In this document: piece after piece, positions 20,148-29,044 of the stretch
How the letters are laid out: each line of letters starts with the position of its first letter
Numbering within the stretch: the first letter of the stretch is position 1
Origin: Micromonospora sp. NBC_00389
GTDB lineage: Bacteria; Actinomycetota; Actinomycetes; Mycobacteriales; Micromonosporaceae
DNA length: 64,000 nucleotides
Assembly: GCF_036059255.1 (NCBI RefSeq)
Contig: NZ_CP107947.1
Span: forward strand, 2,480,001 to 2,544,000
Reading direction: 5' to 3'
Translations under genes and position numbers: made by a program
Notes under the pieces: generated by a model
What the model saw: the letters and a program-made list of their open reading frames with translations, nothing else
The model's database searches: none
Told to the model about the DNA's origin: nothing

Positions 20148-20154
20148 TTCCGGC

Positions 20155-20673
20155 ATGACCGAGCACCTCTCCGCCGCTCCGACCGGCAAGCCGACGTCGT
20201 ACTCCCGGGTCACGCTGAGTAAGATCATGACCGCCGTCGACGTGAATCTCTACGGCACCGTTCACGGCGGAGTCCTGATGAAGTTCGTCGATGACGTGGC
20301 GGGGGCCGCCGCCGCGCGGCACAGTGGCGGCACGGCGGTGACCGCGGCGATCGACGAGATCGTCTTCTCCGAGGCGGTCCGGGTCGGCGACCTGGTGCAC
20401 GCGCACGCCCAGGTGAACTGGACGGGGCAGACCTCGATGGAGGTGGGCGTGCGGGTGGTCGCCGAGCGGTGGGACTCGGCCGAGGACGCGCCGGTCCGGG
20501 TGGCCACCGCGTACCTGGTCTTCGTCGGGGTGGACGTGGGCGGGGCGCCGCGGATGGTCCGCCCGGTGCTGCCGGAGACGCCGGAGGACGAGCGCCGGTA
20601 CCGGGAGGCGGAGATCCGTCGCGCCCACCGTCTCGCTCGCCGCCGCGCCATCCAGGCGCACCGCGCGGGCTGA
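20155..20673 (+). CDS. Acyl-CoA thioesterase, hotdog fold (YciA-like)
   Basis: A 172-residue hotdog protein. Typical acyl-CoA thioesterase features are DVNLYGTVHGGVLMKFVDD (the helix with the HGG and catalytic Asp) and IDEIVFSEAVRVGDLV. The C-terminal 45 residues are Arg-rich and charged (EDERRYREAEIRRAHR...). It hydrolyses acyl-CoA to free acid and CoA, acting as a hexamer in homologues. The neighbouring acetoacetyl-CoA synthetase and acyl-CoA dehydrogenase suggest acyl-CoA pool management, but the substrate is unknown. A TACCGT box 7 nt before the ATG implies a leaderless message. Confidence 0.88.
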   Translation: MTEHLSAAPTGKPTSYSRVTLSKIMTAVDVNLYGTVHGGVLMKFVDDVAGAAAARHSGGTAVTAAIDEIVFSEAVRVGDLVHAHAQVNWTGQTSMEVGVRVVAERWDSAEDAPVRVATAYLVFVGVDVGGAPRMVRPVLPETPEDERRYREAEIRRAHRLARRRAIQAHRAG

Positions 20674-20848
20674 ACGCGGTCGGGCCGGGGCGGGTTGAGC
20701 GGCGGCCCACACAGGTCGCGGCTGGGGCATGTGGCGTGGGCACGCGTCGGTGGCCCTACCCGGTGCGCAGAATGGCGCTTCGAGGTAGGGCAAGATGGCG
20801 CCACGGCCCAATCACAGTGTCGTGCCGGGCCAGGGGGAGGGTGGAGCA

Positions 20849-22858
20849 GTGGGTGACGTGCTGTGGACGCCGCCGGCGGACGTACTGGAGCGGACCCGCA
20901 TCGGCGACTACCTGCGCTGGCTGCGGGAGCACCGTGGGCTGGACTTCGCCGACTACGACGCGCTGTGGCGTTGGTCGGTCACCGACCTGGACGCGTTCTG
21001 GCGCTCGATCTGGGACCACTTCGAGGTGGTGGCGCACACCCCGCCGACGGCGACCCTGGCCGAGCGGGGGATGCCCGGCGCCCGCTGGTTCCCCGGAGCC
21101 ACGCTCAACTACGCGGAGAACGTGCTGCGGATGCCCGGGCGGGCCGACGACGACCCGGTGGTGATCGCGCACGGGCAGACCCGGGCGCCGGTCACGCTGA
21201 CCGCCGCCGAGCTGCGCGAACAGGTCCGCCGGGTGGCGGCCGGGCTGCGCCGGCTCGGCGTCACCGCCGGTGACCGGGTGGCGGCGTACGCCCCGAACAT
21301 TCCCGAGACGTACGTCCTGCTGCTCGCCACCGCCAGTCTGGGGGCGATCTTCTCGTCCTGCGCGCCCGAGTTCGGCACCCGCAGCGTCGTCGACCGCTGG
21401 CAGCAGATCGAGCCGACCGTGCTGGTCGCCGTGGACGGCTACCGGTACGGCGACAAGCCGGTGGACCGGCGCGCCGAGGTCGCCGCCATCCGGGCCGCCC
21501 TGCCGTCGTTGCGGCACACCGTCGGGATCGGCTACCTGGACCCGGCGGAGGCCGCGCCAGTGGACGCGCTGGGCTGGGCCGACCTGGCCGCGCCCACCGA
21601 CGAGCCGCTGGCGTTCACGCCGGTGCCGTTCGACCACCCGCTGTACGTGCTCTACTCCTCGGGCACCACCGGGCTGCCCAAGCCGATCGTGCACGGCCAC
21701 GGCGGCATCCTGCTGGAGCACCTGAAGATGCTCGCCCTGCACCACGACCTGGGCCCGGCCGACCGGTTCTTCTGGTTCACCACCACCGGCTGGATGATGT
21801 GGAACTTCCTGGTCTCCGGTCCGGCGGTGGGCGCGACCATCGTGCTGTTCGACGGCAACCCGGCGGTCCGGGCGGAGCCCGGCCGGCCGGCTGAGCCCGA
21901 TCTGGGCGGGCTGTGGCGGCTGGCGGCGGAGACCGGCACCACGTACTTCGGTACCTCGGCGCCGTTCCTGCTGGCCTGCCGCAAGGCCGGTCTCGTGCCC
22001 CGCGAGGTCGCCGACCTGTCAGCGCTGCGCGGCGTCGGCTCCACCGGTGCGCCGCTGCCCGCCGAGGGCTTCACCTGGGTGTACGAGACCGTCGGCGACC
22101 ACCTCCAGCTCCAGTCGCTCTCCGGCGGCACCGACGTGTGCACCGGCTTCGTCGGTGGGGTTCCGCTGCTGCCGGTGTACGCCGGTGAGATCGCCTGCCG
22201 GGCGTTGGGCGCCAAGGTGGAGGCCCGATCCGCCGACGGCACCCCGGTGATCGGCGAGCTGGGTGAGCTGGTGATCACCGAACCGATGCCGAGCATGCCG
22301 GTGGGCTTCTGGAACGACCCGGACGGGACCCGCTACCGGGAGGCGTACTTCGACGTCTACCCGGGCGTCTGGCGGCACGGTGACTGGATCACCATCAACG
22401 CCCGGGGCGGCTGCGTGATCACCGGACGCTCGGACGCCACCCTCAACCGTGGCGGCGTGCGGCTGGGCACCGCCGAGTTCTACTCGGTGGTCGAGGGGCT
22501 GGACGAGGTGGTCGACTCCGTTGTCGTGCACCTGGAGGACGACGAGGGCGGCGCCGGCGAGCTGCTGCTCTTCGTGGTGCTCGCCGAAGGCCTGGAGCTG
22601 GACGACCCGATGCGCGCGAAGATCAGCCGCGAGCTGCGTACCGCCCTCTCGCCCCGGCACGTGCCCGACGAGATCCACCAGGTACGCGCGGTGCCCCGCA
22701 CCCTCTCGGCGAAGAAACTGGAGGTCCCGGTCAAGAAGATCCTCACCGGCACTCCGGTCGACTCGGCCGCCGCGAAGGGTGCCCTGGTCAACCCCGAGTC
22801 CCTGACCGCCTTCGCCACCTTCGCCCAACGCCGTGCCCCCAACAACACCCCCGCCTGA
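20849..22858 (+). CDS. Acetoacetyl-CoA synthetase (acetoacetate-CoA ligase)
   Basis: A 669-residue adenylate-forming enzyme that activates acetoacetate with ATP and CoA. It begins VGDVLWTPPADVLERTRIGDYLRWL, and contains LYSSGTTGLPKPIVHGHGG (P-loop) and the WMMWNFLVSG and LSGGTDVCTGFVGG segments characteristic of acetoacetate-CoA ligases. The GTG at 20849 is chosen because GGGAGGGTGGAG precedes it and it sits at the family start; an upstream ATG at 20795 lacks support. The product enters ketone-body use, leucine catabolism or polyketide and sterol-like precursors. Confidence 0.93.
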   Translation: MGDVLWTPPADVLERTRIGDYLRWLREHRGLDFADYDALWRWSVTDLDAFWRSIWDHFEVVAHTPPTATLAERGMPGARWFPGATLNYAENVLRMPGRADDDPVVIAHGQTRAPVTLTAAELREQVRRVAAGLRRLGVTAGDRVAAYAPNIPETYVLLLATASLGAIFSSCAPEFGTRSVVDRWQQIEPTVLVAVDGYRYGDKPVDRRAEVAAIRAALPSLRHTVGIGYLDPAEAAPVDALGWADLAAPTDEPLAFTPVPFDHPLYVLYSSGTTGLPKPIVHGHGGILLEHLKMLALHHDLGPADRFFWFTTTGWMMWNFLVSGPAVGATIVLFDGNPAVRAEPGRPAEPDLGGLWRLAAETGTTYFGTSAPFLLACRKAGLVPREVADLSALRGVGSTGAPLPAEGFTWVYETVGDHLQLQSLSGGTDVCTGFVGGVPLLPVYAGEIACRALGAKVEARSADGTPVIGELGELVITEPMPSMPVGFWNDPDGTRYREAYFDVYPGVWRHGDWITINARGGCVITGRSDATLNRGGVRLGTAEFYSVVEGLDEVVDSVVVHLEDDEGGAGELLLFVVLAEGLELDDPMRAKISRELRTALSPRHVPDEIHQVRAVPRTLSAKKLEVPVKKILTGTPVDSAAAKGALVNPESLTAFATFAQRRAPNNTPA

Positions 22859-22874
22859 CGCTGGCGGCGGTGGG

Positions 22875-23564
22875 TCAGGGCAGGGTGTGGGTCACCTGTT
22901 CGGTGGTGGTGCGGGCGGCCAGGCTGGCGGGGTTGAGGTTGGCGCAGAGGACGACGGTGGCGGCCTGGGTCAGCGGGGCGAGTAGCCAGTCCACCGGGTC
23001 CGGGTACCGGGCGGTGTCGATCAGGATGCGGGCACCGGGCGTGATGCCCAACTCCGTGGCGCGGGACTGGGCGCGGGCCAGCAGGGGCCCGTCGGCGGGG
23101 CCTGGCCCGGGCTGCGGGGTGAAGTGGTCGCCGTGCCGGCGTACCTCGACCACGTAGTCGGCGAACCCGGGTGGCACCTGTCGCAGCGGGGCGGCGAGTG
23201 GGGACAGCCCGAGGGCGTACCGCTCGTCGGCGGACCAGGACTGCGCCTCGTCGAGCCGGTCGGCGGCGGCGAAGAGCACGTCCACGTCGCCCGGCGTGTC
23301 GACCACGGCCAGTTTGGCCGACCAGCAACCCAGCAGCACCGCTGCGGTCTGCCAGTGCGGCGGCAGCAGCACCCCGGCCGGGGTGCCCGGTGCGAGGCCG
23401 ACCTCGTCGACGAGAAGGTTGGCGGTCTTCGCCACCCAGTTCGCCAGCGTGGCGCCGGAAAGCTCGGTGCGGTCGCCGCTGGCGTCGTCGTACCAGGTCA
23501 GCAACGGTCGGGTCGGGTCGGTCGTGATCGCGTCGGCGAACACCCGGGCAATGTTGTCGGCCAT
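22875..23564 (-). CDS. TIGR03089-family protein (adenylation-domain-like fragment)
   Basis: A 229-residue protein resembling the N-terminal part of acyl-CoA synthetases/AMP-binding enzymes: RPLLTWYDDASGDRTELSGATLANWVAKTANLL and PAGVLLPPHWQTAAVLLGCW. It lacks the ATP-binding P-loop and the C-terminal domain, so it is unlikely to be a functional ligase. This matches the TIGR03089 actinobacterial family, usually found near the glycosyltransferase/manC cluster. The function is unknown. The ATG at 23564 is preceded by TATCGT (23578-23573) at 8 nt and has no ribosome-binding site, so it is probably leaderless. Its 3' end is 16 bp from the convergent acetoacetyl-CoA synthetase gene. Confidence 0.8.
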   Translation of the reverse strand: MADNIARVFADAITTDPTRPLLTWYDDASGDRTELSGATLANWVAKTANLLVDEVGLAPGTPAGVLLPPHWQTAAVLLGCWSAKLAVVDTPGDVDVLFAAADRLDEAQSWSADERYALGLSPLAAPLRQVPPGFADYVVEVRRHGDHFTPQPGPGPADGPLLARAQSRATELGITPGARILIDTARYPDPVDWLLAPLTQAATVVLCANLNPASLAARTTTEQVTHTLP

Positions 23565-23719
23565 CGGCGCGAACGATACGCCCCTGTGGCCCGTACTCGA
23601 AGACGGTGACAAGTCGGCGTACCGTCGGGTCGCAGTCAGCGTCGGCCCTGTGCTCCAGCGTAGGCTTGGCCACCGGAGTGTTGTTGCCCACAGACCCGCC
23701 ATTTACAAGGAGTCGCCCC

Positions 23720-24865
23720 GTGACCGCCGGTCGCCCGCCCCGCGTGCTCATCGACGCCACGAGTGTCCCCGCCGACCGTGGTGGTGTCGGTCGATACGTC
23801 GACGGTCTGCTCGGTGCCCTCGGCAAGGTGTGCGGGTCGGGGGTGGAGCTGGCGGTGGTCAGCCTCCGCACCGACCTGGAGCGGTACACCCGGATGCTGC
23901 CCGGTGCGGAGATCATCCCCGCCCCGGCCGCCGTGGCGCACCGCCCGGCGCGGCTCGCGTGGGAGCAGACCGGGCTGCCGCTGCTCGCCCAGCAGGTTGG
24001 TGCGCACGTGCTGCACTCGCCCTTCTACACCTGCCCGCTGCGGGCCGGGTGTCCGGTGACGGTCACCGTGCACGACGCGACGTTCTTCACCGAGCCGGAG
24101 CATTACGACAAGTCCCGCCGGACGTTCTTCCGCAGCGCGATCAAGACCTCGCTGCGCCGCGCCGATCGGGTGATCGTGCCCAGCAAGGCCACCCGGGACG
24201 AGCTGATCCGGCTGCTCGACGCCGACCCGACCCGGATCGACGTGGCCTACCACGGCGTTGACCACGCCGCCTTCCACGCGCCCAGCGAGGAGGAGAAGGC
24301 CCGCGTGCGCGCCCGGCTGGGGCTGGGCAACAGCAGCTACGTGGCCTTCCTCGGGGCCAAGGAGCCACGCAAGAACGTGCCCAACCTGATCCGTGGCTGG
24401 GCCCGGGCGGTGGCCGATCGGGCCGACCCGCCCGCGCTGGTGATCGCCGGCGGGCAGGGGCACGACGACGACATCGACCGGGCGGTGGCCGAGGTCCCCT
24501 CCCACCTGCGGCTGCTGCGGCCCGGCTACCTGCGCTACGCCGACCTGCCCGGCTTCCTCGGCGGTGCGCTGGTGGCGGCCTACCCGTCCTATGGCGAGGG
24601 GTTCGGGCTGCCGATCCTGGAGGCGATGGCGTGCGCCGCCCCGGTGCTGACCACGCCCCGGCTCTCGTTGCCCGAGGTGGGCGGCGACGCGGTCGCGTAC
24701 ACCTCAGAGGACGCGGAGCAGATCGGCACCGACCTGGCCGCCCTGCTGGACGACGAGCAGCGCCGGTTGTCGCTGGCGAAGGCCGGTTTCGATCGAGCCA
24801 AGGAGTTCACCTGGGAGTCCAGCGCCGAGGTGCACATCGCCGCCTGGAGCCGCGCCCGCTCCTGA
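23720..24865 (+). CDS. Family 4-type glycosyltransferase (GT-B), probably mannosyl/rhamnosyl-type
   Basis: A 381-residue retaining GT-B enzyme. The N-terminal domain begins VLIDATSVPADRGGVGRYVDGLLG (glycine-rich acceptor loop). The C-terminal domain contains FLGAKEPRKNVPNLIRGW and the EX7E motif region SYGEGFGLPILEAMACAAPVL. It transfers a nucleotide-activated sugar; adjacency to GDP-mannose pyrophosphorylase 63 nt downstream suggests a mannosyl donor, but that is inference. I chose the GTG at 23720 because AAGGAG lies 7 nt upstream. A TAGGCT box at 23661-23666 is a likely promoter. Confidence 0.9.
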   Translation: MTAGRPPRVLIDATSVPADRGGVGRYVDGLLGALGKVCGSGVELAVVSLRTDLERYTRMLPGAEIIPAPAAVAHRPARLAWEQTGLPLLAQQVGAHVLHSPFYTCPLRAGCPVTVTVHDATFFTEPEHYDKSRRTFFRSAIKTSLRRADRVIVPSKATRDELIRLLDADPTRIDVAYHGVDHAAFHAPSEEEKARVRARLGLGNSSYVAFLGAKEPRKNVPNLIRGWARAVADRADPPALVIAGGQGHDDDIDRAVAEVPSHLRLLRPGYLRYADLPGFLGGALVAAYPSYGEGFGLPILEAMACAAPVLTTPRLSLPEVGGDAVAYTSEDAEQIGTDLAALLDDEQRRLSLAKAGFDRAKEFTWESSAEVHIAAWSRARS

Positions 24866-24928
24866 CCGGCCGGGCAGCCGGCTGCGGACCCGCCCACCCG
24901 GTCCAGGTCCTTCGGGCATGATGTGCGG

Positions 24929-26020
24929 ATGCTCTATGCGGTCATTCCGGCAGGTGGCAGTGGCACGAGGTTGTGGCCGTTGTCCCGCGCCGGTCATCCC
25001 AAGTTCCTCCATCCGCTGACCGGCTCCAACGCGTCGCTGCTCCAGGCGACCGTGGAGCGGCTGGCGCCGCTGGCCACACCGGATCACACCCTTGTGGTCA
25101 CCGGTGCCGCGCACGTCGCGGCGGTGGCGCGGCAGCTCACCGGGTTGCCCGAGGAGAACATCCTGGTCGAGCCCTCGCCCCGGGACTCCTGCGCGGCGAT
25201 CGCGCTGGCCGCTGCGGTGATCTCGCTGCGCGACCCGGAGGCGGTGATGGGCAGCTTCGCCGCCGACCACCTGATCGGCGACCCGGAGAGTTGGGTGCGT
25301 ACGGTCCGGGAGGCGGTCCGCGGAGCCGAGCAGGGCATGCTGATGACGGTCGGGATCACGCCGACCCGTCCGGAGACCGGCTACGGCTACCTGGAGACCG
25401 GCGATCCGATCGAGGGCGTTCCGTGGCGCCCGGTGGCCGAGTTCAAGGAGAAGCCGGCCGCCGAGGTCGCCGAGGCGTACGTCCGTTCGGGCCGGCACCT
25501 GTGGAACGCGAGCATGTTCGTCTGGCGGGTTGACGTGTTCCTCGAAGAGTTGGCCCGCCAGCAGCCCGCCCTGTACGCCGGGGTCACCGCGATCGCTGCC
25601 GCCTGGGGCACACCGGAGCAGGACGACATGCTCGGTACGGTCTGGCCGACGCTGCCGAAGATCTCCGTCGACTACGCGGTGATGGAGGGCGCGGCCACCG
25701 CCGGTCGGGTGGCGACCGTGCCGGGCGACTTCGGCTGGAACGATGTCGGCGACTTTCACACCCTCGGTGACGTGCTGCCGGCCGATGCGGCGGGCAACGT
25801 GGTGCTCGGCGCGGGCTCCAAGCCGGGTGTGCTGCTGCGGGACAGCGCCAACCTGGTGGTGGTGCCGCAGTCCGGCCGGTTGGTGGCGGTTCTCGGGGTG
25901 CGTGACCTGATCGTGGTGGACACACCGGACGCGGTGCTGGTCTGCCCACGCGACCGGGCCCAGGACGTCAAGGCCCTGGTCGACGAGCTCAAGGAGCGGG
26001 GCGAAGAGGGCTACGTCTGA
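24929..26020 (+). CDS. manC: Mannose-1-phosphate guanylyltransferase (GDP-mannose pyrophosphorylase)
   Basis: A 363-residue nucleotidyltransferase making GDP-mannose from mannose-1-phosphate and GTP. The signature AGGSGTRLWPLSRAGHPKFL sits at the N-terminus, and FKEKP, WNASMFVWR and DYAVME are typical active-site segments. It has no isomerase (PMI) domain, so it is the short monofunctional form. The ATG at 24929 is 6 nt after CATGAT, suggesting leaderless translation; a GTG at 24923 is an alternative two codons earlier. GDP-mannose feeds lipomannan and glycan synthesis. Its 3' end overlaps the convergent NUDIX gene by 32 bp. Confidence 0.93.
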   Translation: MLYAVIPAGGSGTRLWPLSRAGHPKFLHPLTGSNASLLQATVERLAPLATPDHTLVVTGAAHVAAVARQLTGLPEENILVEPSPRDSCAAIALAAAVISLRDPEAVMGSFAADHLIGDPESWVRTVREAVRGAEQGMLMTVGITPTRPETGYGYLETGDPIEGVPWRPVAEFKEKPAAEVAEAYVRSGRHLWNASMFVWRVDVFLEELARQQPALYAGVTAIAAAWGTPEQDDMLGTVWPTLPKISVDYAVMEGAATAGRVATVPGDFGWNDVGDFHTLGDVLPADAAGNVVLGAGSKPGVLLRDSANLVVVPQSGRLVAVLGVRDLIVVDTPDAVLVCPRDRAQDVKALVDELKERGEEGYV

Positions 26021-26597
26021 GGGCCGCGAGGGCCGGCGCGACCAGTTGCACGGTCCCGCCGGCCAGTGGCTCGGGCAGCCGGTCCGGCGGGAACCACCCC
26101 AGCGCCTCGGCCTCGTCGCTGACCTGCTCCACCGCGCCGGGCGGGGCGATCACCGCGAACCGGACGTCGTGGTGCAGCGAGCCGCCCTGGCAGCTCACCG
26201 GGTGGATGTCCACGTCGATAGGCACGGGGTCGATGCGCAGGCCGGCGATTCCGGACTCCTCGGTGGCCTCGCGCAGCGCGGCGCCGACCAGGGTCAGGTC
26301 GTCGGGCTCGCAGTGCCCGCCGAGCTGCACCCAGCGCCCGAACTTGCCGTGCAGGCAGAGCAGCACCCGCGAGCCGGTGTGGTCCAGCACGAGTGCGCTG
26401 GCGGTGACGTGCCCGGGGCGGTGTGGTCGGCTCATCGCGACGGGCCCGGCGGCGAGCAGCGCGAGGGTCCGGTCCCGCGCCTCGGCGGCGGCCGGGCCGG
26501 TGGGTCGCCAGCCGTCGAGCAGCGCGGTGGCGTCGGCGTGCAGCGTCGCGTAGGCGCTGGGGTGGGCGGCGGGTCCGGTGAACGCGGTGTCGGGCAC
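25989..26597 (-). CDS. NUDIX hydrolase
   Basis: A 202-residue protein with a NUDIX domain at about residues 62-180: GRWVQLGGHCEPDD...ALREATEESGI matches the NUDIX box core REUxEExGU, though the first box glutamate is not at its canonical place. A helical N-terminal segment of about 60 residues precedes it. NUDIX enzymes hydrolyse nucleoside diphosphate derivatives; the substrate is unknown. The GTG at 26597 lies 6 nt after TACAGT on the minus strand (26609-26604), so the message is likely leaderless. The last 32 bp overlap the end of manC tail to tail. Confidence 0.85.
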   Translation of the reverse strand: MPDTAFTGPAAHPSAYATLHADATALLDGWRPTGPAAAEARDRTLALLAAGPVAMSRPHRPGHVTASALVLDHTGSRVLLCLHGKFGRWVQLGGHCEPDDLTLVGAALREATEESGIAGLRIDPVPIDVDIHPVSCQGGSLHHDVRFAVIAPPGAVEQVSDEAEALGWFPPDRLPEPLAGGTVQLVAPALAALRRSPLRPAP

Positions 26598-26943
26598 CCC
26601 GCCACTGTACGAGCGCCTGGTCCGTAGGCTTGCGCGGTGACCCTGCGACTCGTCGAATTCGTGGGACGGCGTCATGATGAGACGACGGATGACCGGACGG
26701 CACCTCTGCGGAGCAAGGGCCGCAGACCCTCGTGGTGCCGCCCGATCACCGGTCCTCCCCGGTCCCGCGGTGCCGGGTGCGTGCGAGACGCGCCGGTGCC
26801 GTGTACGGGCAACTGGAAGCATGCCGAACCGCCCCGGAGGCGTCGAGGTTTTTCAGCTCTGGCTTAAAGATGGAGATAATTGCCGGCCAGGTAGAGTCGA
26901 ACGGTCGCCCGGCATCCCTCTGCTGGCGACACGGGAGCACTCC
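26598..26943. other. 346-bp intergenic region, divergent promoters
   Basis: It holds the TACAGT box of the NUDIX gene at its left end. A locally AT-rich patch (26849-26880) before the regulator gene contains GATAAT at 26875-26880, 5 of 6 matches to a -10 box, with TTCAGC at 17-bp spacing. No coding frame here looks real. Confidence 0.4.
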
Positions 26944-27942
26944 ATGCTGAAGATCCACTTTTCCGGCGAGGACATCCTCCGGACCCGGGTGGCGCCGGCG
27001 GCGGACCCGGTCTGGGAGTCGGTCCTCAGCCTGCACGTGTTGCAGGGCCGTACCCGCGATCCGCTGACGTCGAACTGGCGGCGCACCGTTGCCCGGCACC
27101 TGCGCCAGGACGTCGCCTCCGACCAGCTCCGGCTGCTCTTCGCGCTGAACCCGCCGCGCGGCTACTTCCCCGACTTCCTCACCCCGTACGCGAGTGTCCA
27201 CGGCTTCGAGGCCGGGCTGGACGCGGTCCGCAGCACTCCCAAGGAGGTGCTGCACCGGGACCTGACCGTGCTGGCCTCCGAGAACCCGCTGCCCTCCTCG
27301 GCCTCCGCACTGGCCCGGGGCGACGTGGACGTGCTGCGTCACCTCGCCGAGTCGATGGAGCAGTACCGGTCGCTGGCGATCGGCCCGTACTGGAGCCGGA
27401 TCCAGTCCGCGGTGGAGGCGGACCGGACCCGACGGGCCCGGGCCCTGCTCGACGGCGGTGTGGGGGGGCTGCTGGCCAGCCTCCGACCGGCGATGCGCTG
27501 GGAGGGCGGGGTGCTTGAGGTCCGCGACTACCCGCACAGCCGGGAGCTGCACCTGGACGGCCGGGGGCTGCTGCTGGTGCCGTCGTTCTTCTGCGCGGCT
27601 ACCCCGGTCGCCCTGCTCGACCCGGCGCTGCCGCCGGTGCTGGTCTATCCGGTGGACCGGTTGGGTGGGTTGGCGCCGGCCGACGGCGCCGCACCGACCG
27701 TGCCGGGCTCCGTCCGGGACTCGCTCGCCGCGTTGCTCGGCCGGACCAGGGCGGCGGTGTTGCAGGCCAGCGACGATGGCTGCACCACCGGCGAGGTGGC
27801 CCGCCGGCTCAACATCTCACCGGCGGCGGCCAGCCAGCACGCCACCGTGCTGCGCAACGCCGGCCTGCTGGTCAGTCACCGGGAACGCAACACCGTGCTG
27901 CACACGTTGACTCCGCTCGGCCGGGCCATGCTGGACGCCTGA
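26944..27942 (+). CDS. ArsR-type winged-helix transcription regulator (DUF5937-like)
   Basis: A 332-residue protein. The C-terminal 70 or so residues form a winged helix: AVLQASDDGCTTGEVARRLNISPAAASQHATVLRNAGLL is an ArsR-like helix-turn-helix with the typical A-A-S-Q-H recognition helix, followed by the wing. The long N-terminal part (about 1-255), starting MLKIHFSGEDILRTRVAP, resembles the DUF5937 domain found with such HTHs in streptomycetes and is presumably a ligand-sensing region. No metal-binding cysteines are seen. The ATG is preceded by GGGAG at good spacing. The target is unknown, and nothing next to it looks like an obvious regulated efflux gene. Confidence 0.82.
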   Translation: MLKIHFSGEDILRTRVAPAADPVWESVLSLHVLQGRTRDPLTSNWRRTVARHLRQDVASDQLRLLFALNPPRGYFPDFLTPYASVHGFEAGLDAVRSTPKEVLHRDLTVLASENPLPSSASALARGDVDVLRHLAESMEQYRSLAIGPYWSRIQSAVEADRTRRARALLDGGVGGLLASLRPAMRWEGGVLEVRDYPHSRELHLDGRGLLLVPSFFCAATPVALLDPALPPVLVYPVDRLGGLAPADGAAPTVPGSVRDSLAALLGRTRAAVLQASDDGCTTGEVARRLNISPAAASQHATVLRNAGLLVSHRERNTVLHTLTPLGRAMLDA

Positions 27943-27955
27943 CCCGGCCAGCCGT

Positions 27956-29044
27956 CTACAGGGCGAGCGCGGCGCTGGCCGGGCTGCCGGCGGGCGGGGG
28001 GAGCAGGGCCGAGCCGATGCCCTCGGCGGCCAGGGCGATGCGCAGCCGGTGCAGGTCGGCGCCGAAGCGGACCAGGTCCATTGGGTCGACCGGGGCCGGT
28101 GGTGAACCGAGCACCAGGGCGGTGGCGCCGGCCGGCCAGCCGGGCACCGCGGCGATCAGACCGGCCCGTACCTCCGCCTCGTCGACCAGGGTGAAGACCG
28201 TGCCGGGGGCGACCACCCCGGCGACCGCGTCGATCGCTCGCCGGGCGGCGGCCGGGTCGGCCGGCGTGGCGCCGGGCGCGTCGGCCAGGGTGGCGGCGTC
28301 GGCCAGCCCTGCGGCCCGGGCCTCGGCGGTGCCGAGCGAGAACAGATCCTGGGCGGCGTCGCGGACCAGCGCGCGCGCGCCAACGGAGTCGTCCGGGCGG
28401 GTGGCGGAGAGGTAGCCGCGCACCACCGCGACCGGGACCTGGTCGCACTTGCCCTTGATCAGCTCGCCGGCACCCGCCAGCTCGTCCACCACGGCCATCT
28501 GGGTCAGTTGCAGCTCGTTGCCGTACGGGTCCACCTCGCCCCGGTGATCGCGGATGGCCGGCATTCCGGCCACCCCGAGCGCCACGTCGGTCAGCCCGTT
28601 GCGCCAGGGGCGGCCCATGGTGTCGGTGATGATCACGGCGAGGTCCAGGTCGTAGCGCTCCTTCAGCGCGGCGCGCAGCGCCCGGGCCGAGGCGTCCGGG
28701 TCCACCGGCAGCAGGACCAACCGGGTCTTGTCCACGTTCGACGCGTCGATCCCGGCGGAGGCCATCACGAAGCCGTGGTGGGTCTGCACGATCCGGGTCG
28801 GCCCCCGGCTGGCCACCACCCGGGCGGTCTCCCCGGCCAGCACCTCGTCCCGCGCGGTGAGCCGTTCGGGCCCGTCCGCCGGGACGTCGACCAGCCGGCC
28901 CTCGGCCTTGGAGACGATCTTGCTGGTGACCACCAGCACGTCGCCGTCGCGCAGCCAGGGCGCGGCGTTGGCGATCAACGCGGCCAGGTCGTCGCCCTCG
29001 GTCACGTGGCCGATGCCCAGCACCGGCAGGATCTCCAACCTCAC
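27956..29044 (-). CDS. fbiB: Coenzyme F420-0:L-glutamate ligase FbiB with short C-terminal domain
   Basis: A 362-residue protein. Residues 1 to about 240 are a CofE-type ligase (RLEILPVLGIGHVTEGDDLA, LVVTSKIVSKAEGR, VIITDTMGRPWRNG, YGNELQLTQMAVVDELA), which adds glutamates to F420-0 using GTP. In mycobacterial FbiB a nitroreductase-like FMN domain of about 195 residues follows and reduces dehydro-F420-0. Here only about 120 residues follow, with a weak nitroreductase-like stretch (RFGADLHRLRIALAAEGIGSALLPP). The GTG start overlaps the fbiA stop (GTGA, 29041-29044), so the two genes are translationally coupled. Confidence 0.9.
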   Translation of the reverse strand: MRLEILPVLGIGHVTEGDDLAALIANAAPWLRDGDVLVVTSKIVSKAEGRLVDVPADGPERLTARDEVLAGETARVVASRGPTRIVQTHHGFVMASAGIDASNVDKTRLVLLPVDPDASARALRAALKERYDLDLAVIITDTMGRPWRNGLTDVALGVAGMPAIRDHRGEVDPYGNELQLTQMAVVDELAGAGELIKGKCDQVPVAVVRGYLSATRPDDSVGARALVRDAAQDLFSLGTAEARAAGLADAATLADAPGATPADPAAARRAIDAVAGVVAPGTVFTLVDEAEVRAGLIAAVPGWPAGATALVLGSPPAPVDPMDLVRFGADLHRLRIALAAEGIGSALLPPPAGSPASAALAL

